Assembly (NCBI GenBank): GCA_020639075.1
Contig: JACKHI010000001.1
Span: 4,216,001 to 4,280,000 of the forward strand
Direction of reading: 5' to 3'
DNA from: Phycisphaerales bacterium
GTDB taxonomy: Bacteria; Planctomycetota; Phycisphaerae; UBA1845; UTPLA1
DNA length: 64,000 nucleotides
Position numbers and translations under genes: made by a program. The notes under the pieces were generated by a model, which had not been told where the DNA came from, did no database searches, and saw nothing but the letters and a program-made list of their open reading frames with translations. The first letter of the stretch is position 1; every line of letters begins with the position of its first letter. Below, in pieces: positions 16,819 through 26,596 of this stretch.

Positions 16819-19800
16819 ATGATACTTGATGCAACTGACAATTCGAATTCCGACTTCAAACTGACTCGCGGCCCGAAGCCGCTGCTCCGATGCGCCCTCT
16901 TCGCGATGGCGATCGGCATGATCGCGTCGGCGGGATCGCTGCGCGTGGAGGCGACGGACTACAACGTCAACACAACTGCGGACACCTTCGACGGCGTCTG
17001 CGACGGCAACTGCTCGTTGCGCGATGCGCTGTCCGTCGCCGTGAACGGCGACACGGTGATTCTGCCGGCCGGTACGTTTGCATTGTCGCGCACCGGTCCG
17101 GAAGCCGAGAACGGCGATCTTGGCACCGTCGCCGTGTTCGACCTGGACGTCAACGATTCGGTGACCGTGCAGGGACAGGGACCGGGACTGACGATCATCA
17201 ATGCGACCGGCATCGGCTCGCGCGTGTTCGACATCAACCTGTCCGCTTTCGCGAATGTCACGATTCGCGACATGACGATTACCGGCGGCAACGGGACGGG
17301 CGATGCGTCTGCGGCGGCGGCGGGCGGAATTCGATGTCGCGATCGGAACTCGACTCTGACTGTGATCAACTGCGACATTTCCGGGAACCTGGGAAATGGC
17401 ATCGGTTCGGTTGCGACGACGACGATCACGGATACCACGATCAGCGGCAACACCGGCAACGGAGTACGCCTGACCAACGACAGCGCGACGTTTCAGTTTC
17501 TCAAGGACCTGACGATTCGCGGCAGCACGATCAGCGGGAACAGCGTCAACGGCGTGAGCATCTTTAAGGCCGACGATCTGCTGATCGAGAACAGTACGAT
17601 CAGCGGCAACACGGTGGACGGAGTTCTGGTTCAGCTGATCGATGCAGTGATCGACAGCAGCACGATCGCCTTCAACGGCGATGGGGGTGTCGAGCTGGCC
17701 GCATTCACTGACGGTGGATTCCCGGTGGCCCCCGCCGTGGATTTTCGAAATACGATCGTCGCGAACAACCCGTCAGGAAACATCCAGTTGAGCGGACCGG
17801 CCGATCCGCCGGTGAGTCTCGGACACAACCTGCTGAGCGACAATTCAGGCGCGGCGTGGTTCACCCAGGCCTCAGACATCAACAACACGAATCCGATGCT
17901 CGCGATTCTCGATCTGAACGGTTCGACGACGACGCGAACGCACGCAATCGGCGTTGATAGTCCGGCATTCAATGCGGGCGATTCCTTGCTGGCGACGGAT
18001 CAGCGGGGTATCTCGCGACCGCAGGCGGGCGTTGACGACATCGGTGCATTCGAACTCGTTCCGCCTGACGACGACATGGACGGTTTTTCGCCGCCTGAGG
18101 ATTGCGACGATAACGACGAGTTCGTGAATCCCGACGCCCCGGAGGTTTTTGACGGCGTCGATAACAACTGTGACGGCACGATCGACGAGGGGTTTGACGA
18201 CGATCACGACGGGTTCGAAGACACGGCGACGGGCGGCGACGACTGCGACGACACGAACGAGTTCATCAATCCGGGCGCGACAGAGGTGTGCGACGGCGTC
18301 GACAATAACTGCGTCGATGGGATCGACGAAGGATTCGACACGGACAACGACGGATATACGACGTGCAACGGTGATTGCGATGACAGCAGGATGGATGTGA
18401 ATCCGGATGCGATGGAGATCTGTGACGGGATCGACAACAACTGCGACGGGAACATCGATGAGGGCTGCGATCTCGATCACGACGGATTCAACCCGCCGGA
18501 GGATTGCGATGACGACAACGAGTTCATCAATCCGGATGCCACGGAAGTGTTCGACGGCGTGGATAACAACTGCGACGGCACGATCGACGAAGTCTTCGAC
18601 GACGACGGCGACGGATACGAGGATGTCGCGACGGGCGGTAACGACTGCGACGATGGCGACGAGCTCATCAATCCGGGGGCGACGGAGGTCTTTGACGGCG
18701 TCGACAACAATTGCGACGGCGTGACCGATGAGACGTTTGACGACGACGGCGACGGCTTCCTTGACGATGCATTGGGCGGAAACGATTGCGACGACGCAGA
18801 TGCGGACATCAACCCTGATGCGACGGAAACGGACGACGGTATCGACAACAACTGCAACGGCTCGACGGACGAGGGCTTTGACGGCGACAACGACGGATAC
18901 ACGCCGATCTTCGGGGGCGACTGCGACGATGCGAACATGAGCATCAATCCTGGTGCGACGGAGATATTCGACGGCGTCGATAACAACTGCGACGGGACGA
19001 TAGACGAGGGCTTCGACGACGACGCAGATGGGTTCGAGGATGTGGGCACCGGCGGGAACGACTGCGACGACGGCAACAGCGCCATCAATCCGTCCGCGAC
19101 CGAATCGGACGACGGAGTTGACAACAACTGCGATGGTTCGATCGACGAGGGCTTCGACGCTGATAGCGACGGCTTCACACCAGTCGCCGGCGGCGACTGC
19201 GATGACAGTGACTCCGGCGTCAACCCCGGCGCGACGGAGTCGTTGGATGGCATCGACAACAACTGCGACGGCACGATCGACGAAGGTGTCGATGACGACA
19301 GGGACGGTTTCCTCGATGCCGACATGGGGGGCGACGATTGCGACGACACGAATGCAGACGTGAATCCGGATGCGACGGAAGTTGCTGACGGCATCGACAA
19401 CGACTGCGATGGGACAATCGATCCGGAGCCGGAACCCAATCCGACGCCGGACGAGGACGGCGTTGACGCGGCGACGGAAGACGGCGCTCCGAATGGCGGC
19501 GACGGCAACAACGACGGCGTCAAGGACAGCGAACAGCCGAACGTTGCGTCGCTGCCGAATTCGGACGGCAACTACCTGACGATTGTCGCACCGGCGGGCA
19601 CGACGCTGGCGAATGTCGTGGCAAGCAGTAACCCATCGCCGGCGGATGCGCCCGACGGCGTGACGTTCCCGATGGGGTTCGTGTCGTTCGAGGTCCGCGG
19701 GTTGCAGCCCGGCGCGTCGATTGAGGTGCGGATCATCGCGCAACTTCCAGCGGGCGTTGAGATTGATACCTACTGGCGATATGGGCCCGAGTCGAGCAAT

Positions 19801-20100
19801 ACGACGCCGCATTGGTATGAATTCCTGTACGACGGAACAACGGGGGCGGAACTTGGCGGAAGCGAAATCACGCTGCACCTGGTCGATGGTCAGCGCGGCG
19901 ATGACGACGTGAGCGCGAATGGTGTCATTGTCGATCCGGGAGCGCCCGCCGTCGCACCGACGATTGTCGCCCCTCAGCCGACGCCGGATTGCGGTACGGG
20001 AATGTGCGCTTCCGGGACGGCGATGTGTGTGCCGCTGCTGTTGATTTCAATGGGGCTTGTCCGCCGGCGCGTGCGGCGGCGTCGTCGGTGTCGACGCTGA
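16819..20100 (+). CDS. Secreted beta-helix/MopE-repeat protein with choice-of-anchor U domain
   Basis: A 1093-residue exported protein. Order: signal peptide (about residues 25-50); a CSLRDAL motif (NCSLRDALSVAV) opening a right-handed parallel beta-helix to about residue 415; ten MopE-type repeats of 43-48 residues (about 18067-19428), each with DxDGF, DCDD, INPxATE and DGxDNNCDGxIDEG; then a choice-of-anchor U domain (DSEQPNVASLPNSDGNYLTI, HWYEFLYDGTTGAELGG, DGQRGDDDVSANGVIVDPG); and a C-terminal CGTGMCASG motif, short hydrophobic helix and Arg cluster resembling a surface-sorting tail. The repeats probably bind calcium or copper. GGAGG at 16807-16811 supports the ATG at 16819. A strong terminator follows. 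Confidence 0.85.
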   Translation: MILDATDNSNSDFKLTRGPKPLLRCALFAMAIGMIASAGSLRVEATDYNVNTTADTFDGVCDGNCSLRDALSVAVNGDTVILPAGTFALSRTGPEAENGDLGTVAVFDLDVNDSVTVQGQGPGLTIINATGIGSRVFDINLSAFANVTIRDMTITGGNGTGDASAAAAGGIRCRDRNSTLTVINCDISGNLGNGIGSVATTTITDTTISGNTGNGVRLTNDSATFQFLKDLTIRGSTISGNSVNGVSIFKADDLLIENSTISGNTVDGVLVQLIDAVIDSSTIAFNGDGGVELAAFTDGGFPVAPAVDFRNTIVANNPSGNIQLSGPADPPVSLGHNLLSDNSGAAWFTQASDINNTNPMLAILDLNGSTTTRTHAIGVDSPAFNAGDSLLATDQRGISRPQAGVDDIGAFELVPPDDDMDGFSPPEDCDDNDEFVNPDAPEVFDGVDNNCDGTIDEGFDDDHDGFEDTATGGDDCDDTNEFINPGATEVCDGVDNNCVDGIDEGFDTDNDGYTTCNGDCDDSRMDVNPDAMEICDGIDNNCDGNIDEGCDLDHDGFNPPEDCDDDNEFINPDATEVFDGVDNNCDGTIDEVFDDDGDGYEDVATGGNDCDDGDELINPGATEVFDGVDNNCDGVTDETFDDDGDGFLDDALGGNDCDDADADINPDATETDDGIDNNCNGSTDEGFDGDNDGYTPIFGGDCDDANMSINPGATEIFDGVDNNCDGTIDEGFDDDADGFEDVGTGGNDCDDGNSAINPSATESDDGVDNNCDGSIDEGFDADSDGFTPVAGGDCDDSDSGVNPGATESLDGIDNNCDGTIDEGVDDDRDGFLDADMGGDDCDDTNADVNPDATEVADGIDNDCDGTIDPEPEPNPTPDEDGVDAATEDGAPNGGDGNNDGVKDSEQPNVASLPNSDGNYLTIVAPAGTTLANVVASSNPSPADAPDGVTFPMGFVSFEVRGLQPGASIEVRIIAQLPAGVEIDTYWRYGPESSNTTPHWYEFLYDGTTGAELGGSEITLHLVDGQRGDDDVSANGVIVDPGAPAVAPTIVAPQPTPDCGTGMCASGTAMCVPLLLISMGLVRRRVRRRRRCRR

Positions 20101-20136
20101 TGAAGTGATCGACGATTTTCGGATTGGAATGAAACG

Positions 20137-20172
20137 ACCGGAGCGGGTGCACGCACCCGCTCCGGTTTTTTT
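20137..20172 (+). terminator. Rho-independent terminator
   Basis: A perfect 13-bp G+C-rich stem, ACCGGAGCGGGTG pairing with CACCCGCTCCGGT, around a 4-nt loop (CACG), followed directly by seven T residues (20166-20172). It lies 36 bases after the stop of the MopE-repeat gene. Confidence 0.92.
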
Positions 20173-20541
20173 GCGTGAGCTTCTCACAACGGCGCTGATA
20201 CGTCTGTGTTCGTCGTCCTGAATCGTCATTCGCTTGGGCATTGCCGAAGGTCCAGCGGGTTCGCGCGGTTGTGAAACGTATGGGTCGTCAAGGACTCCCT
20301 TTGAGAATGCGCCCTTCCGGTATGCGCCGCGCGGCATTAGGTGTTTGCGCGGCGTTCGCCTAGCTCGGAGATGAACGGTGTCCGCAGTCATGCGCCGACA
20401 GCACTGCGTCTCTTAAGAAACACTTAACGAAGCCTTCGAACAAACTTCGCGCCGCAACAGTGTGGAGTTTTCGGTTCAGAATTTACCCTTTGCTATCGAG
20501 TGAGGCGACGGCGCCGCTGTCTTCATACTCTCTTACGCAAT
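20173..20541. other. Intergenic region, nothing clear
   Basis: About 370 bases between the terminator and the next possible gene. I see no convincing coding frame, repeat or hairpin, although the A/T-richer patch near 20410-20430 could be part of a promoter. Confidence 0.3.
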
Positions 20542-20943
20542 ATGGGGATGGGTTCTGAACGACATGGAAACTCGCCGAGCCCTGATCGATGTCTCTTGTG
20601 TGATCCTGTAAGGTCGCGGCGTCGCGCGTCGCGAGGACTGGGTGTATCGTTGGCGGACCCGATTGACACGAATCGCCGAGAATCTGCAATTGAGCTCAAA
20701 GGTCCCGGTCTGCCGTGTCGCGTGATGGGTCATCCGAAGCCTGCATTGGGTCCTGCCGAGTATGCGGTCGTTGCTGCGCTGATCGAAGCGCATCCGGAGC
20801 CGCTGACGCGGGAGCAGCTCGAAAGGGCGGCTGGTCCTGAAGCGCATCGCGTGTTACTCGCGTTGCGAAAGAAAGACACGAGTTGGTCATCGGCGATCTT
20901 GATACCGTCGCGCAGTGGTCGCGGTGGCTATCGCATTCTATGA
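20542..20943 (+). CDS. Small winged-helix-like hypothetical protein
   Basis: Up to 133 residues. Only the C-terminal two-thirds looks like a real protein: a strand (AIELKGPGLPCRVMG), then ALGPAEYAVVAALIEAHPEP, then LTREQLERAAGPEAHRVLLA and a terminal GRGGYRIL. This helix-helix-strand pattern resembles small winged-helix proteins seen in planctomycetes, which may be DNA-binding. The start is uncertain: ATG at 20542 or 20548, TTG at 20650, or ATG at 20725, none with a good ribosome-binding site. The region before about 20650 is Arg-rich and may be untranslated. Confidence 0.45.
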   Translation: MGMGSERHGNSPSPDRCLLCDPVRSRRRASRGLGVSLADPIDTNRRESAIELKGPGLPCRVMGHPKPALGPAEYAVVAALIEAHPEPLTREQLERAAGPEAHRVLLALRKKDTSWSSAILIPSRSGRGGYRIL

Positions 20944-21256
20944 AGCATCTCAATTGTTAATAGAAGATGAATGCTCTCAGCATTTCTCGTTTACTTAGGC
21001 AATCCTTCACAAACCATTCGCGCTAGATTGCGGTTGCAAATCCGCAGTCGGTCGTACGATGACGCTCGGAAAAGGGAATCATCGCAGCGATCAGTTGCGA
21101 GTCCATTCTGACCAGGTATGCACGGCGAATGAATCGGGCTGAACGATGGATTGTCAATGCGGCGCAGACGCCGCGCGTCAGTGAATCGTGTGTGATGGAA
21201 GAAATCATGTATGCCGCGAATCTCGAATGCGAGGTTTGCAAACGGAGGAAGAGTCG
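20944..21256. other. Intergenic region, upstream of the prepilin-like gene
   Basis: About 310 bases with no coding frame I trust. The ribosome-binding site GGAGGA at 21244-21249 belongs to the next gene. No repeat element was seen. Confidence 0.3.
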
Positions 21257-22291
<1,035 letters not shown>

Positions 22292-22594
22292 TTTCGTAGG
22301 ACAGATCCGACTCCGTGTTCTCGTGAAAGCCAAAGCCGAGACTAGGGCGCTCGTCAGGCCGATGGCGGCGCCCAGTCAGGACTCCTTCACCGGCAGCGAA
22401 AGGAGGGGTAATTCGGAGGAAGAAAACACGGAAGCGGGTCTTTAGTCGAACACAACGCGCAGTCAGTCATCAGCAGTCAAGAGAATCAACGTGGGCCGGT
22501 GCGTGGACGGTGCGCGCCGAGAAGCAGCCCATGTGAATCGAACACTCGGCGGATCGCCGCCGATTTGGATAACTCGAACCTCGGAGGAAAAGAA
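22292..22594. other. Leader of the PstS-like/dockerin gene
   Basis: About 300 bases without a gene. It contains two purine-rich Shine-Dalgarno-like stretches, near 22402-22426 and at 22582-22586; the latter serves the GTG start at 22595. No terminator was recognised after the prepilin-like gene, so read-through transcription is possible. Confidence 0.3.
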
Positions 22595-25468
22595 GTGAAG
22601 AAGTGCTTGAATATTGCGGCGGCGCTCGCGGTCATCGCGGCGGCAGCCAATCAGTCTCGTGCCGGCGTCGATCCGACCGGCGCCTGCTACACGGTCGATA
22701 CGGCCGGTTTCACTGTAAATTGTCAGGGAGATCTGACGGAAGCGGAATGTGCGGCCCTTCTCAACGGCGTTTGGGATGAAGGCCACATGTGCAATGACGT
22801 GGACGGCGACGGCATCATCGATCCGTTTATCACGTACGATCAGATCGATCCCGTCCAGTACGGCGACTGCGGCGAGTTCACGATCGCCGGCGCCACATTG
22901 TTCGCGGACTTCTTCGGCCTTCGCGCCACGACCAATGACTTTGTCAATGTCGATGGCGACACGATTCCGTGCAGCGGCGCACCTTTCAAGGATTTCGCCG
23001 ACGTCAACTGCATCGGATCGTCGACCGGCGTCGATCAGCTCGCACCGGACTACTTCTGCGGTCTGAACTGGCACGGCTGCTGGCTCGCACAGTACCGATC
23101 CGTCGGTTCCGGCAACGGCTTCAAGGAGTTCGTCAACTACCAGTTGACGGGCGCGTTGCCGAAGGACATTCCTGCGGAAGCCGGCATTCTGAACCGCGCT
23201 CGCTGGGCCGAAGCCGGCGAATACGTCGACCTCGCCTCCTGCATGGCGAACTGCTTCTCTCCGGAATCCGACACGGGCGACATGAACGGCGACACGTTCA
23301 CGGACGGCCGCGACATCGAGCTGTGGATCACGGCCTGCCTGTCGGAAGACGGCGTGCCTGCGGGGATGACGATCAAGGGCGACGTCGACGGCGATGAGAT
23401 CATCACGATCGACGGCGATCTCGACGGATTCGTGAGCTGCATCCTCTCCGGCGGTTGCGCCGGCGCCTCCGAGCCGGGCACGCCGTACTGCTACAGCGCG
23501 ATCGATGCGGCCAACCTCGACGTTCCCAGCCGCTGGTTCGTTACGCTCGCCGGAGAAGGTGCGTGGAACAAGAAGCCGACGACGACCGGCTACGGCAACA
23601 ACACGCGCGGCGCCGCGGATACGGGTTACTCGAACAAACTCGCCTCGTTGTCCGCCGGCGGCGACTCGATGAACTTCAATGCGTCGCCTGACGCCAACAC
23701 GATCTATGACACGATTTTCGCCTACTCGCCGGTCGCGTCGATCGCCAACCAGGGAACCGGTTACGAAAACGTCACGTACACTGAAATTCAGTACATGCTC
23801 GTCACGGGCCGAAATGCGAACGGCGAGAACATCCAGGCTTGTACGCGAGACTCGGGCTCCGGCACGCGAAACGGCTTCACCAACTCCGTCGGTGTGGACC
23901 CGAGCTGGGGCGCCGGCGACAACCTCGCTCCGCTCAAGCGCAACGGCAGCGGCGATCGCGCTCGCGAAAACCAGGAGACGAACGTCGGCTACAATACGTA
24001 CACCGCCAACTGCGGCGGTTCCTCCATCATGGAGAACGCCGTTCGGCATCACCGCCTCGGCGTCGGTTATACCGGTCTCCTCGGCGGCAGCCGCGCCGCG
24101 TCGGACGCCGTATCCGGCATCTACGAAATCCTGAACGTCAAGAAGGACATCGCCGGCGGCGTGAACTTCGTTCGCCCCTCGGTCGAGGCCGTTATCAACA
24201 ATGACGACGTCGATAACGGATTCTCCATCGGCGGCGGTCAGACGCTCGTGACGCGCGGCGATCCCAAGCAGATGAATCCGGCCGCGCCGGATTACATGGA
24301 CAACCGGGCGCTGGCGGCCTACGTCAACAACATCACGGACAGCATTGACACGTTCGTCGCGAACTCCGGCGCCCTGCCGCAGTTCAACATGCCCGCCGAT
24401 CAGCTGACGACCACGTTCATTCTTCCGCAGGCCGTCAACGCGATTTCCCCGCTGGACGATCCGACGGTTTACGTGTCGAACGCCGTAGGCTTCAATGCCG
24501 GCGTTTCGGCGGCCACGCTCGTCTCGCAGGCGACGGTCATCCCGGCCTTCGGCAGCGTGAAGCCCAATGGAAACGTTCCGGTTCGCAACGCGATCGGCAC
24601 GATTCCCGCCAATCGCGGACCGTTTGAGTTCGCCGAGCCCGCCGCCTATTCCGACGGCAGCACGACGGGCGCCTATCGCGCGTTCGACGGTTCGCTCTCT
24701 TTGACGGGCGGAACGCAGCTCGGACCGCGCATGCACATCCAGGGCGACTTCAACGTCAACGGCATGCGTGATCTTGGCGACATCGCTCCGCTGATCGCCG
24801 CCGTGGCGGATCCCGCCGGCTTCCAGTCGAACGACATTACGACGAATGCGATCCCGAACGTTGCGCCGATCAACTTCATCGTTCCGGAAATCCTCGGCGA
24901 CTTCGACGGCAACGGCGATCTCGACAAGGAAGACGTTCGATACTTCGCTGACGGTCTCGCGATGGTCGCAGGCAAGCTCGATCGCAAGCAGGGCTTCACG
25001 ACGGTCGACACGGCCTTCGGGGGCAACTACTTCAACACGACGCTTGCCCACGGCGCGTACAGCAACGGCGATTCCCGCGCCGACGTGGCGGGCGACGCCG
25101 TTTACCCGGGTGCGTACCCGAATGGCGCCGACGGCACGGTCGATGCGGCTGACATCGACTACGTCTGTGCGAACATGTTCTCGACGGCCTGGGGCGCCGA
25201 TCTCAGCGATCACGCCGGCAAGGACCTGAGCTGCGACATGACGGGCGACTGCATCGTCAACTACGACGACATCTGCGAGATCATCGCGATTCTCGAGACG
25301 ACGCCGGGCGATATCAACCTCGACGGCATCGTCAATGACGGCGCCGCTGTCAGCGCCAACATTGGCATGATGAATCCGAAGTGGTCCGACGGCGACGTCG
25401 ACTGCGACGGCGACATCGATGCGGATGACGTGGCGATCGCGGACGGCACGAACAACCCGTGCCTCTGA
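22595..25468 (+). CDS. Secreted PstS-like binding protein with inserted and C-terminal dockerin repeats
   Basis: A 957-residue exported protein starting at GTG, with GGAGG 8 bases upstream. The signal peptide is about residues 1-24. A first lobe (FTIAGATLFADFF, YRSVGSGNGFKEFVNY) and a later lobe (FAYSPVASIANQGTGY, ACTRDSGSGTRNGF) resemble the two halves of phosphate-binding PstS. Between them lies a pair of dockerin-like calcium loops (GDMNGDTFTDGRDIELWI, GDVDGDEIITIDGDLDGF). Further dockerin loops fill the C-terminus (GDFNVNGMRDLGDI, GDFDGNGDLDKEDV, CDMTGDCIVNYDDI, VDCDGDIDADDV). Dockerins bind cohesins in cellulosomes; here they more likely mediate cell-surface assembly. Ligand binding is inferred. 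A terminator follows. Confidence 0.75.
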   Translation: MKKCLNIAAALAVIAAAANQSRAGVDPTGACYTVDTAGFTVNCQGDLTEAECAALLNGVWDEGHMCNDVDGDGIIDPFITYDQIDPVQYGDCGEFTIAGATLFADFFGLRATTNDFVNVDGDTIPCSGAPFKDFADVNCIGSSTGVDQLAPDYFCGLNWHGCWLAQYRSVGSGNGFKEFVNYQLTGALPKDIPAEAGILNRARWAEAGEYVDLASCMANCFSPESDTGDMNGDTFTDGRDIELWITACLSEDGVPAGMTIKGDVDGDEIITIDGDLDGFVSCILSGGCAGASEPGTPYCYSAIDAANLDVPSRWFVTLAGEGAWNKKPTTTGYGNNTRGAADTGYSNKLASLSAGGDSMNFNASPDANTIYDTIFAYSPVASIANQGTGYENVTYTEIQYMLVTGRNANGENIQACTRDSGSGTRNGFTNSVGVDPSWGAGDNLAPLKRNGSGDRARENQETNVGYNTYTANCGGSSIMENAVRHHRLGVGYTGLLGGSRAASDAVSGIYEILNVKKDIAGGVNFVRPSVEAVINNDDVDNGFSIGGGQTLVTRGDPKQMNPAAPDYMDNRALAAYVNNITDSIDTFVANSGALPQFNMPADQLTTTFILPQAVNAISPLDDPTVYVSNAVGFNAGVSAATLVSQATVIPAFGSVKPNGNVPVRNAIGTIPANRGPFEFAEPAAYSDGSTTGAYRAFDGSLSLTGGTQLGPRMHIQGDFNVNGMRDLGDIAPLIAAVADPAGFQSNDITTNAIPNVAPINFIVPEILGDFDGNGDLDKEDVRYFADGLAMVAGKLDRKQGFTTVDTAFGGNYFNTTLAHGAYSNGDSRADVAGDAVYPGAYPNGADGTVDAADIDYVCANMFSTAWGADLSDHAGKDLSCDMTGDCIVNYDDICEIIAILETTPGDINLDGIVNDGAAVSANIGMMNPKWSDGDVDCDGDIDADDVAIADGTNNPCL

Positions 25469-25515
25469 TTGCGACTCGTTGAATCGTCGGATTAATGCCG
25501 ACTCTTTCTTCCATC

Positions 25516-25555
25516 AGAAGGGGCGCGCCCGAATGGGCGGGCCCCTTCTTGTCTT
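25516..25555 (+). terminator. Probable Rho-independent terminator
   Basis: Outer stem AGAAGGGGC/GCCCCTTCT (9 bp), one mismatch, then a 5-bp inner stem closing on loop GAAT, followed by a T-rich tail (TTGTCTT). It lies 48 bases after the stop of the PstS-like gene. Confidence 0.75.
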
Positions 25556-25562
25556 GGGGCCG

Positions 25563-25764
25563 TCACGAAAGATCGTGAAGCGAAGTTGGCATCTGCGGAT
25601 GCAACTTGTTCACGTCCCGACAGGGACGATGTGAGAATAGCCCAGCGATTCATCGCTGGGTTACGTCGAAAGTATCGTCTCTTGTTGAACTTGCGGGAGA
25701 TCCTGAGCCGGGCGTTGCTTTCCCGTCGACGGGGAAAACGACCGTGCGGTTTCGCGCGGTCGTT
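25563..25764. repeat. Cluster of six consecutive stem-loops
   Basis: TCACGA-AAGA-TCGTGA (25563-25578); an imperfect AAGTTGGCATC/GATGCAACTT hairpin (about 25584-25608); CGTCCC-GACA-GGGACG (25613-25628); CCCAGCGA-TTCA-TCGCTGGG (25641-25660); TTTCCC...GGGAAA around GTCGAC (25719-25737); and AACGACCG/CGGTCGTT (25737-25764). The fourth has the same CCCA...TTCA...TGGG frame as the intergenic family near 51529-60861. The rest of the 25469-25829 gap holds only the terminator. Confidence 0.7.
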
Positions 25765-25829
25765 AGAGAGGAGGAAAGGAGCAGTGTTTTGTGAGTGCGA
25801 GCCCGCCTACGTCGGCGACGCAGATCGGA

Positions 25830-26210
25830 CTAACCGCCGAGTTCTTCGAGTCGAGCCTCAAGCTCCGCCAGAATCGTGTAGTATTCGTTGAGCAACTCTT
25901 CGAGCTTCACGAAGGCTCGCTCTTTCGCCATCAGCTTGGCGGCTGCGCTTTCGGCTGCCTTTACATACTCTTCCTTCTTGGTTTCCTTGTAGAGCTTGTA
26001 GTACTGGTCGATCTCGTCCTGAATCTTCGGGATTTCCGCCGAGATTTCCGTCATCTGTTGCTTTGTCGCTTCGATCTTGGCTGTGACGGCGTCGATGGCG
26101 GCGAGGATCTGCAGGCGCTCGGTATCGTCAGCCCGCGCAATCGATGTGATGCTCATAAGGGGGATTGCGAGAATGAGAGCCCATTTGCGAATGTGATTGA
26201 ATGTGAACAT
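25830..26210 (-). CDS. Exported coiled-coil protein, hypothetical
   Basis: A 126-residue protein with a signal peptide (MFTFNHIRKWALILAIPLMS, cleavage probably after SIARA) and a mature part that is almost wholly helical heptad-type sequence (IDAVTAKIEATKQQMTEISA, IPKIQDEIDQYYKLY, LEELLNEYYTILAELEARLE). Likely a small periplasmic coiled coil; no family recognised. A GGAG ribosome-binding site lies a few bases before the ATG at 26210. It stands alone, with a hairpin cluster beyond its stop. Confidence 0.7.
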   Translation of the reverse strand: MFTFNHIRKWALILAIPLMSITSIARADDTERLQILAAIDAVTAKIEATKQQMTEISAEIPKIQDEIDQYYKLYKETKKEEYVKAAESAAAKLMAKERAFVKLEELLNEYYTILAELEARLEELGG

Positions 26211-26596
26211 TTCTGTGTCTCCTGGTCTGGTTAAGTAGTGCCAAAATTCCGTTCAAATCCGTTCGTGCTCGACCGATCGCGTTGCCGGCTTCGTGCGTCG
26301 GCCGTCTTGCACCGTTACGGAATGCACTAGAGCATTCGCCGTGCCAGTCAGGATCTTCAGCTCGCGAAATTCTCTAAGTCACCGGTTTACATTGCATTAG
26401 GAATGGGGTGTTTTCGGGTACCGATTGAAAGTCGGAAATCGACGCCGCCCGCATTGTGCATGCGCGATGATGGGCTGTGTGTATGAAGGCACGATTGTGC
26501 CAGTAGGCATATCAGGGAGGTCGAGATTGAAGGAGGCGAACCGACGTTCGGGGTGTGGGCTGGCGTTTGATCAGCGCAGTCCCTGCCGCCGATCGG
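26211..26596. other. Intergenic region, no gene seen
   Basis: 386 bases between the starts/ends of two minus-strand genes. A short plus-strand frame at 26425-26649 is Arg/Cys-rich, runs into the Usp gene and is not convincing. No repeat found. Confidence 0.3.

Noticed and set aside
18067..19428. Regular DNA repeats that might suggest a CRISPR array
   Set aside because: The repeats are coding (MopE motifs of 43-48 residues) with degenerate DNA; no fixed-length repeat or unique spacers, no cas genes.
17872..19878. Repetitive minus-strand 668-residue frame
   Set aside because: Its repeats (AVVVDAV type) are the complement of the MopE repeats, not a real protein.
22463..25213. 916-residue minus-strand frame
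   Set aside because: Antisense to the PstS-like/dockerin gene, which has signal peptide, ribosome-binding site and terminator.
25606..25794. Short plus-strand frames across the hairpin cluster
   Set aside because: They run straight through several hairpins and have no ribosome-binding site; typical repeat-derived false ORFs.
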